Assembly (NCBI GenBank): GCA_036752825.1
Contig: DAIORV010000069.1
Span: forward strand, 1 to 11,872
Length of the DNA stretch: 11,872 bases
Direction: 5' to 3'
Origin: UBA5177 sp002413265
GTDB taxonomy: Bacteria; Chloroflexota; UBA5177
Made by a program: the position numbers and the translations under genes. The notes under the pieces were generated by a model that saw only the letters and a list, made by a program, of their open reading frames with translations, was not told the DNA's origin and did no database searches. Positions 6,643-11,872 of the stretch are shown here, in pieces. Positions within the stretch are counted from its first letter, which is position 1; each line of letters starts with the position of its first letter.

Positions 6643-7846
6643 GTAGTCCTCCTGCTTCCGCCATCAGTCGTTGGGTGTGGCCGGCAATCATCAGGTCCTC
6701 GTCGGTCGGCAAGACAAGCACTCTGACTGAGCTGCCATCCGCGGAGATACTCCGGCGGTTGTTCTGATTTCGCTGTGGGTCGAGCTCAATGCCCAGGTAA
6801 TTCAGGCCATCACATATGCGTTCGCGGATCGGGGCGGCGTGCTCTCCGATGCCCGCCGTGAAAGCGAGGACGTCCAGTCCGCCCAACGTGGTAACCAGCG
6901 CACCAAGGAATTTCCTGGCCTGGTAGCAGAAGAGGTCGACGGCGTCGGCCGCCTGCGAGCTCGAGGATTCCTGTTCGAGCAGATCCTGCATGTCCGCGCT
7001 TAGGCCCGAGAGGCCAATGAGGCCGGCCTTCTTGTTCAAGAGGTCGCTTAGTGCGCCGGCGTTACCGCCCTCCAGATCGAGGAGGTGCAGCACGACACCT
7101 GGGTCAAGATCGCCTGCCCGGGTGCCCATCATCAGCCCTCCGGTCGGAGTAAAGCCCATGGTGGTGTCAACGCTCTTGCCGCCTTTGACGGCGGCCATAC
7201 TGGCACCATTGCCGAGATGTGCAATGACGACGCGGCCGGCGTACGCGGCCGGATCCAGGCAGCGCAGCTGTTCCATGATCGACTCATAGGAGATGCCATG
7301 GAAGCCGTAGCGAAGCACGCCTGCTTCTTCAAAGCGCTGCGGCAGGGGGTAGATCTGCGCGACTCTCGGCATGTGGCGGTGGAAAGCGGTGTCGAAGCAG
7401 GCGACCTGCAGGACTGTGGGATAGGAGTCGCCAACCGTTTCTATGGCTTCGATTGCCTGCGGGAGATGGGCCGGATCGATCGGAATGAGGAGCCGAAGCT
7501 CTTCTAGAAGCTCGTCGGTGATGATGTGAGGCTCGCTATGACGGCGTCCGCCGTGGACGACGCGATGTCCGACAGCGCACGGGCTTTCGTGGTACTCCGT
7601 GTGTCGAAGCCCGTCGAGCAAGAACAACAGGGCCGCTCGGTGGTCGGGAACGTTCTTGTGCTCATCAAAAAGCATCTCTCCGTGCGCTGTGGTCAGGCAG
7701 GCGTGACCATCGTCCAGTCCGATGCGCTCGACTTTGGCCGCCAGGACCAGTCGAGGGGCGGGGGCAGCCACGTCGTACAGCGCGGCTTTCAGACTCGAAG
7801 AGCCCGTGTTGATCGTAAGCAATCTCGACGATTGAGCTTTAGCCAT
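6629..7846 (-). CDS. ackA: Acetate kinase
   Basis: Converts acetyl phosphate and ADP to acetate and ATP, taking the acetyl phosphate made by the phosphoketolase encoded next. The 405-residue protein shows the whole ASKHA-fold set: NTGSSSLK (13-20), GHRVVHGG (93-100) with substrate Arg95, FDTAFH (151-156) with catalytic Asp152, GFHGISY (181-187), HLGNG (210-214), GTRAGDLDPG (241-250) with Arg243, GIGEHA (332-337), and TDED (381-384) near the C-terminus. I chose the ATG at 7846 because CGGAGA lies just upstream; an upstream in-frame TTG at 7876 would add ten residues (MGARKIPGEQ) without a ribosome site and without family similarity. The stop overlaps the xfp start by 14 nt. It is the first gene of the leftward operon, facing the usp-gap operon across a 293-bp spacer. 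Confidence 0.96.
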   Translation of the reverse strand: MAKAQSSRLLTINTGSSSLKAALYDVAAPAPRLVLAAKVERIGLDDGHACLTTAHGEMLFDEHKNVPDHRAALLFLLDGLRHTEYHESPCAVGHRVVHGGRRHSEPHIITDELLEELRLLIPIDPAHLPQAIEAIETVGDSYPTVLQVACFDTAFHRHMPRVAQIYPLPQRFEEAGVLRYGFHGISYESIMEQLRCLDPAAYAGRVVIAHLGNGASMAAVKGGKSVDTTMGFTPTGGLMMGTRAGDLDPGVVLHLLDLEGGNAGALSDLLNKKAGLIGLSGLSADMQDLLEQESSSSQAADAVDLFCYQARKFLGALVTTLGGLDVLAFTAGIGEHAAPIRERICDGLNYLGIELDPQRNQNNRRSISADGSSVRVLVLPTDEDLMIAGHTQRLMAEAGGLHVPV

Positions 7847-7904
7847 CTGTTCTCCGGGGATTTTTCTCGCTCCCAAGCGGGAACATGCCTACCTCAGCCG
7901 TGTC

Positions 7905-7935
7905 AGTGTACGAGCCGCGCCGCTGGACTTGAGTC
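7905..7935 (-). promoter_or_regulatory. Candidate ackA-xfp promoter with DosR-box-like palindrome
   Basis: On the minus strand TACACT (complement of 7905-7910) is a plausible -10 hexamer about 60 nt upstream of the ackA ATG. Where a -35 element would sit there is instead the palindrome GACT-TG-AGTC (7926-7935). Its core resembles the mycobacterial DosR box (consensus GGGACTWWAGTCCC), with 12 of 20 positions agreeing on the full consensus; the outer bases do not fit well. A role in hypoxic control fits the gene content but is inference. Confidence 0.35.
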
Positions 7936-8039
7936 GGGTCGTCATCCGATATCGACAAGCAGCGTGGATGAGGCGTCAGACTGCTGCCCCACGCGCTCGG
8001 GGCCTCTGCACCTCAAATATCGGGTCCTGATCCTATGGG

Positions 8040-8065
8040 CACCCTATGCCGGGCGACCTAGGGTG
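8040..8065. repeat. 7-bp inverted repeat in usp leader, possible operator
   Basis: CACCCTA at 8040-8046 and TAGGGTG at 8059-8065 are a perfect inverted repeat with a 12-nt spacer, 19 bp from arm start to arm start, the size bound by a dimeric regulator. It lies 75-100 nt upstream of the usp start codon in the divergent spacer. A smaller hairpin, GCCCT-CGCT-AGGGC (8107-8120), sits just before the usp ribosome site. No clear -35/-10 pair for usp was recognised. The rest of the 7847-8139 spacer includes a CGATATCG palindrome at 7947-7954 and nothing else that I can name. Confidence 0.35.
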
Positions 8066-8139
8066 AAGGCGAAGAAGGCGTTTCTGCCCTCATTGCAAAG
8101 ACTCAAGCCCTCGCTAGGGCCATCTCGAAGGAGGATGAC

Positions 8140-9024
8140 ATGAGACGGGTGCTAGTTCCACTCGACGGTACTGACTTGAGTACCGAAATTCTCGAGGACG
8201 CAATTCGTCTGGCTGGGCCAGATGGTGAGCTTGTGCTCACATACGAAGTCCGGCGGGCTAGTGGCCGGGCCGCGGCCATTTACGATCCGGTCGCCGATAC
8301 CGAGGAGGCACGTCAGTACCTCAACGGGGTAGCGGAAGGTTTGCGAGCACGCGGAGTCACGGTGACCACCTCGGCCGGGCTGACATTCCACGTGCCGGCC
8401 GCCATTGGCGAAACCGCGCGGACCCAAGATGTCGACATGATCGCCTGCGCCACGCACGGCCGAGGCGCGGTCGGAGGATTTTTGTGGGGAAGCGTGGCTT
8501 GGAAAGTCCTTGCCAACAGCCCGGTCCCCGTACTGCTTCGGCACCCGGTGCGTACCAGTCCGCCGGATCCCAGTGGAGCGCATCGTCTGATGGTTCCACT
8601 CGACGGTTCGCGGCTGGCGGAGAAGGCGCTGCCTCTCGCTCAGGATCTGGCCGTAGAGTGGCGCGCTCCAATCCACCTGGTTCTCGTCCTTCAGTCTGCA
8701 GACGTGAAGGCATCGGGAGCCTCGATGGGAGAGTACTTGATCCGAGTCAAGGACTCCCTCTCAGGAGAAGTGCGGACCCATCTGCTCGTCGGGAGCGCTG
8801 TTGAGGAGTTGACCGCCTTCGCACAAGGCGCAGGGATAACGGACGTCGTGATGACGACACACGGACGCGCGGGGCTCTCTCGAGTCTTTGTCGGAAGTGT
8901 CGCGCACGAGCTGATTCGACGACTGCCGCTTCCGGTGATCGTAATTCCGGCGCTCGCGACGACCGTCGCCGCGAGACGCGAGAGCGTCGAGGCGGAGAAG
9001 ACGCCGGCCACAGTCGGGTCCTGA
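8140..9024 (+). CDS. Tandem-domain universal stress protein (UspA family)
   Basis: Two Usp domains in one chain, about residues 1-136 and 148-272. Each begins with the conserved strand and Asp (VLVPLDGTD at 4-12; LMVPLDGSR at 150-158) and each has the nucleotide loop H-G-9x-G-S: ATHG...GS (104-118) and TTHG...GS (239-253), followed by the PVPVLL and PLPVIV end strands. The first Gly of the textbook G-2x-G-9x-G-S/T loop is Ala in one domain and Thr in the other; ATP binding is still likely. Such proteins are cytoplasmic, bind ATP or related nucleotides, and accumulate in hypoxia, starvation or stationary phase, with no single known reaction. ATG is preceded by AAGGAGG (8128-8134). gap starts 12 nt after the stop, so the two are probably one operon. 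The last 20 residues are a charged, non-conserved tail. Confidence 0.93.
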   Translation: MRRVLVPLDGTDLSTEILEDAIRLAGPDGELVLTYEVRRASGRAAAIYDPVADTEEARQYLNGVAEGLRARGVTVTTSAGLTFHVPAAIGETARTQDVDMIACATHGRGAVGGFLWGSVAWKVLANSPVPVLLRHPVRTSPPDPSGAHRLMVPLDGSRLAEKALPLAQDLAVEWRAPIHLVLVLQSADVKASGASMGEYLIRVKDSLSGEVRTHLLVGSAVEELTAFAQGAGITDVVMTTHGRAGLSRVFVGSVAHELIRRLPLPVIVIPALATTVAARRESVEAEKTPATVGS

Positions 9025-9036
9025 GGGGGCACCAGA

Positions 9037-10092
9037 ATGACAACGCGAGTTGCAATCAATGGTTTCGGGCGCATCGGGCGCCAAGCCTTCAAAATCGCGG
9101 CTGACTACCCGGAGCTCGAGGTCGTCGCCATCAACGATATCGGCGACATCCACAACATGGCGTACCTGCTCAGACATGACACGGTGTACGGCGCCGACAA
9201 GGCAAAAATCGAGGTGTGCGACGACGCACTCCTGGTTGATGGCATTCGATACCCGGTCTACGCGATCTCAGACCCCTCGAAGCTGCCGTGGCAGGTGCTG
9301 AAGATCGACGTCGTCGTCGAATCGACGGGCCGGTTCAAGACTGCTGAGCAAGCAGAGGCTCACTTGCAAGCGGGCGCCAAGTCGGTTGTCGTCTCTGCAC
9401 CATCGAAAGGCGCCAAGACGATCGTGCTCGGCATCAATCATAACGAGTTGGCTGACGAAGTGCGAAAGCCAAACGGCAGCAGGGTGTTCTCCAACGCCTC
9501 CTGCACGACCAACTCGGTAGCTCCCGTTATGGCGGTCCTGGAACGGGAATTCGGAGTCAAGAAGGCGCTGATGACGACCGTGCACTCGTACACCGGCGAC
9601 CAAGCGCTGGTTGACGCACCACACAAGGACTTCAGGCGAGGCCGAGCTGCCGGTCAGAACATCGTTCCCACCAGCACCGGTGCCGCCCGCGCCACGGGGC
9701 AGGTTCTACCCGGGCTGAACGGCCGGTTCGATGGCTCGTGCCTGCGCGTCCCGACGCTCGACGTGTCGATCTCCGACATCACGCTGGTGACAGAGACTTC
9801 AACGACGATCGAAGAGGTGAATGCCGCTTTTCGCAAAGCGTCGCATTCGTGGCTGGCCGGCATTCTGGGCGTGACAGACGAGCCGTTGGTCTCTGCGGAC
9901 TTCATCGGCAGTCGGTATTCGACGGTAGTGGATCTCTCGCTGACGCAGGTGATGGGAGGAGACCTGGTCAAGGTCTTTGCCTGGTACGACAACGAATGGG
10001 GATATTCGTGCCGCCTAGTGGAAGCCGTCGTTCTGCTCGGCGATGCACTGGCGCAGCAGCGAGTCCCGGAACTGGCGCTCGCCGGCGCGTAA
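9037..10092 (+). CDS. gap: NAD-dependent glyceraldehyde-3-phosphate dehydrogenase, type I
   Basis: Oxidises glyceraldehyde 3-phosphate with phosphate and NAD+ to 1,3-bisphosphoglycerate. The 351 residues show the Rossmann start INGFGRIGR (7-15), Asp34 in AINDIGD that binds the adenosine ribose, the active-site SNASCTTN (152-159) with Cys156, His183 in TTVHSYTGDQ, DAPHKDFRRGR (193-203), TGAARATG (214-221) and WYDNEWGYSCR (316-326). The A-P in DAPHKD, rather than the A-S of NADP-using plant-type enzymes, together with Asp34 points to NAD. GAGGGGG (9024-9030) precedes the ATG and overlaps the usp stop. The enzyme is slightly longer than the usual 330-340 because of a C-terminal Ala-rich tail. 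Beside usp and opposite xfp it probably uses the triose phosphate made by phosphoketolase. Whether the genome has a second gap gene for main glycolysis is not known. Confidence 0.96.
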   Translation: MTTRVAINGFGRIGRQAFKIAADYPELEVVAINDIGDIHNMAYLLRHDTVYGADKAKIEVCDDALLVDGIRYPVYAISDPSKLPWQVLKIDVVVESTGRFKTAEQAEAHLQAGAKSVVVSAPSKGAKTIVLGINHNELADEVRKPNGSRVFSNASCTTNSVAPVMAVLEREFGVKKALMTTVHSYTGDQALVDAPHKDFRRGRAAGQNIVPTSTGAARATGQVLPGLNGRFDGSCLRVPTLDVSISDITLVTETSTTIEEVNAAFRKASHSWLAGILGVTDEPLVSADFIGSRYSTVVDLSLTQVMGGDLVKVFAWYDNEWGYSCRLVEAVVLLGDALAQQRVPELALAGA

Positions 10093-10110
10093 AGCAGGAA
10101 ATGGATTTGA

Positions 10111-10141
10111 GGCCGATCGTGCCACTCGGGCGCGGTCGGCC
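10111..10141 (+). terminator. Hairpin after gap, possible terminator
   Basis: GGCCGATCG (10111-10119) pairs along its full length with CGGTCGGCC (10133-10141), one pair being G-T, around a 13-nt loop, 18 nt after the gap stop. There is no T run after it (ttgccgag), so it would be a weak or Rho-assisted terminator, or a stabilising 3' hairpin. Its position between gap and the unrelated ABC gene supports an end of transcription. Confidence 0.4.
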
Positions 10142-10236
10142 TTGCCGAGCAGTCGGAGGGACTGGGTCACAGGGAAGCGCTATCTGGACATCCCTGAGCT
10201 GCGTCAGTGGCACTCTGAGCATGCCGACACCGGTCG

Positions 10237-10262
10237 TGGTCAACAATGGTCAGTGATGGTCC
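10237..10262 (+). repeat. Three TGGTC(A/C) direct repeats, 10-bp period, before ABC gene
   Basis: TGGTCA starts at 10237 and 10247 and TGGTCC at 10257, exactly 10 bp apart, so all three face the same side of the helix. They end 22 nt before the ABC ATPase start. Such an array could be an operator for the exporter. It overlaps the alternative upstream start codon at 10246, one reason to prefer the downstream start. Confidence 0.35.
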
Positions 10263-10284
10263 CGAGCGCAGGGAGAGAAGGCTT

Positions 10285-11238
10285 ATGCTTCCGGATGTTA
10301 TTGCGCAGGAGTCGGCGGATCGAACTGAGGCCGACGACGTGCTGCAAGTCGACCGGATTTCCAAGCGCTACGGGGACGTCGTCGCACTGCACGACTTGAG
10401 CTTTAGTGTCCGGGGAGGTGAAATCTTCGGCTTCGTCGGCAGCAACGGCGCGGGCAAGACAACGACGATGCGCATCGTGATGGGCGTACTCGCCGCCGAC
10501 GCGGGGGAGGTCCGCTGGCAAGGTCGACCCCTCACCTTCGAGACGCGCCGCCGCTTCGGCTACATGCCTGAGGAGCGGGGGCTCTACCTGCGGATGCGCG
10601 TCCGGGAGCAGTTGATCTACCTGGCGGAGCTGCACGGCTGCACCGGGGCCGAAGCGGAACGTCAGTCCGACACGTGGTTGGCCCATCTGGGCCTCACCCA
10701 ACGCGCCAACGATGAGGTGCAGGAATTGAGCCATGGCAATCAGCAGCGCGTCCAACTCGCCGCTGCTCTGGTCTTTACTCCTACCCTTCTGGTGCTGGAC
10801 GAGCCATTCGCCGGCCTGGACCTGGTGGCCGTGGACGTGCTCAGCCAAGTGCTGCGGCGGCAGGCGGAGGCGGGCCTCCCGGTGGTCTTCTCCAGTCATC
10901 AGCTCGATCTGGTGGAGCAGCTGAGCGATCGAGTGGGCATCATTGCACATGGCCAGATGGTGGCGTGCGGCACGGTGGCCGAGCTGCGGCGGTCCAAGAC
11001 CGAGCGGTTGTGGGTAGACGTTCCCGCCGCGGAGCCGGGCTGGACCGATGGCTTGTCCGGCGTCACAGTGCTGCGGACCGATGGCTCCTGCTGGCTGCTC
11101 GAGCTCGCGCCCGGCTCCGACGATCAGGTGGCACTGCGAACGGCGCTCGCTACTGGTCCGGTTCGTGAGTTCCGGCGGGACGTTCCGAGCCTGAGCGAGC
11201 TGTTCCGGCATCTAGTTACCGAGGAATCGCAGGCATGA
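10285..11238 (+). CDS. ABC-2 exporter ATP-binding protein (NatA/YhaQ-like)
   Basis: Cytoplasmic ATPase that powers the permease encoded next. From the chosen start it is 317 residues: Walker A GSNGAGKTT (52-60), Q-loop region around FGYMPEERGLY (91-101), an ABC signature LSHGNQQR (148-155, with N-Q-Q instead of the usual G-Q), Walker B LLVLDEPFAGLD (168-179) with Glu173, and the switch His205 in SSHQ. The region after about 225 (AHGQMVACGTVAELR onwards) is the DUF4162-type extension of NatA/YhaQ exporters. I place the start at ATG 10285 because GGGAGAGAAGG directly precedes it; an in-frame ATG at 10246 would add 13 residues but has no ribosome site. The stop overlaps the permease start (ATGA). 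The substrate is unknown: relatives move sodium, drugs or peptides. Confidence 0.93.
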   Translation: MLPDVIAQESADRTEADDVLQVDRISKRYGDVVALHDLSFSVRGGEIFGFVGSNGAGKTTTMRIVMGVLAADAGEVRWQGRPLTFETRRRFGYMPEERGLYLRMRVREQLIYLAELHGCTGAEAERQSDTWLAHLGLTQRANDEVQELSHGNQQRVQLAAALVFTPTLLVLDEPFAGLDLVAVDVLSQVLRRQAEAGLPVVFSSHQLDLVEQLSDRVGIIAHGQMVACGTVAELRRSKTERLWVDVPAAEPGWTDGLSGVTVLRTDGSCWLLELAPGSDDQVALRTALATGPVREFRRDVPSLSELFRHLVTEESQA

Positions 11239-11872
11239 GCGCGCCGGAGAACCGTCAGGACCTGGCCTCTTTCCGCAGCGTCTACTTGGTCGCCCGGCGC
11301 GAGTTCGTGATTCGGCTGCGGAGCAGAGTGTACAGGATTGGCACCGCTCTGATGGTTCTCCTCCTGATTGGCTACGTGGTGCTCCAGACGCGGGTCCTCA
11401 ACAACAGAACCAGCGTGACCACGGTGGGATTCACCAGCTCCGCTCAGATCCTCGCCCAACCGCTCAAAGGGGCGGCACGCGGGCTCGGACAGATCACGAT
11501 CCAGCACATCGCCAGTCAGGCAGTGGGTGAGCGCCTGGTCCGCAGCGGCCATCTCGACGTCCTGGTGAGCGGTTCTCCTCTCTCCGAAGGTGCTGGCCAA
11601 GAGTCAGCTCAACACTGCGCTGCAGGCGTCGCTGACTGGTCTGGTCAAGCAGGAGTCGCTGGCGGCCCAGTTGGCCGCTCACGGGCTGAATCCTCGCGCC
11701 CTGGCCACTGCGGTGAGCGGCGCCAGCATCCACGTCCACATCCTGACGCCGGCCAGTCCTCAGAGGACGCAACAGGCGATTATGGGCGTCATCGTGGCTA
11801 TCGTCCTCTCCATCTCTCTGCAGATCTACGGCATTCAGGTGGCTCAAGGCGTGGCGGAAGAGAAGGAGAGCC
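11235..11872 (+). CDS. ABC-2 type permease, 5' part, frameshifted and cut by window end
   Basis: Starts at the ATGA overlap with the ATPase gene. The first ~115 codons read as the N-terminus of an NatB/YhaP-like permease: basic VARREFVIRLRSR (19-31), a membrane segment around residues 36-53, then the outer domain ending GHLDVLVSGS. After about 11585 the same frame stays open but becomes Arg/Gly/His/Pro-rich and is not a membrane protein. The family sequence goes on in the next frame (codons from 11587): KVLAKSQLNTALQASL, HGLNPRALATAV, a hydrophobic segment MGVIVAIVLSISLQIYG and GVAEEKES, the last being the block before the permease core. So one base is extra, or two are missing, in the CT-rich tract 11573-11585. 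It may be a pseudogene or a sequencing error. The gene continues beyond the window. Confidence 0.8.
   Translation, partial: MSAPENRQDLASFRSVYLVARREFVIRLRSRVYRIGTALMVLLLIGYVVLQTRVLNNRTSVTTVGFTSSAQILAQPLKGAARGLGQITIQHIASQAVGERLVRSGHLDVLVSGSPLSEGAGQESAQHCAAGVADWSGQAGVAGGPVGRSRAESSRPGHCGERRQHPRPHPDAGQSSEDATGDYGRHRGYRPLHLSADLRHSGGSRRGGREGE

Noticed and set aside
7847..7876. TTG start for acetate kinase adding ten residues
   Set aside because: The ATG at 7846 has CGGAGA just upstream and starts where family members do.
10246..10284. Upstream ATG for the ABC ATPase
   Set aside because: No ribosome site and overlaps the TGGTCA repeats, whereas ATG 10285 follows GGGAGAGAAGG.
10240..11211. Minus-strand 323-codon frame opposite the ABC ATPase
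   Set aside because: Mirror of the ATPase codons, rich in Gln/His/Leu/Arg without domain signs; the sense strand has all ABC motifs.
11587..11872. Programmed ribosomal frameshift in the permease
   Set aside because: No known slippery site or stimulatory element was seen, and permeases of this family do not use one; mutation or sequencing error is simpler.

Overview
This is a high-GC bacterial window with compact operons, Shine-Dalgarno-led starts and TGA/TAA stops. The protein families (YkcB-type GT39 glycosyltransferase with a Gly-rich loop, small secreted FMN-binding protein, tandem Usp, phosphoketolase with acetate kinase, OLD-type TOPRIM protein) suggest a soil Actinomycetota or a relative such as Chloroflexota/Dormibacterota. 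No rRNA, tRNA or CRISPR array was seen, so the phylum is an inference.

Layout. Bases 1-353 (minus strand) hold the start of a TOPRIM-domain gene that runs off the window, butted against the C-terminal scrap of an IS5-type transposase. Bases 354-4116 (minus strand) form an envelope module: a 691-residue GT39 membrane glycosyltransferase with its own promoter, and a two-gene unit of a secreted FMN-binding protein followed 2 nt later by a membrane-anchored C39-type cysteine peptidase. Both promoters carry an array of 7-bp direct repeats with 11-bp period. Each array ends exactly 10 nt before a TACnnT -10 hexamer, so both units are probably controlled by the same OmpR/PhoB-type response regulator, which is not encoded here.

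Bases 4213-10092 form a carbon and energy module around a divergent promoter. Leftward run ackA and xfp (overlapping by 14 nt); rightward run a tandem universal stress protein and gap (12 nt apart). Phosphoketolase makes acetyl phosphate and, from xylulose 5-phosphate, glyceraldehyde 3-phosphate. Acetate kinase takes ATP from the first product and GAPDH oxidises the second. With the stress protein this looks like a low-oxygen or energy-limitation fermentation island. The 293-bp divergent spacer holds a DosR-box-like palindrome and a 7-bp inverted repeat.

Bases 10285-11872 (plus strand) begin an ABC-2 type exporter: an NatA/YhaQ-like ATPase translationally coupled (ATGA) to a permease gene. 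The permease reading frame shifts in a pyrimidine-rich CT tract near 11573-11585, then continues out of the window.
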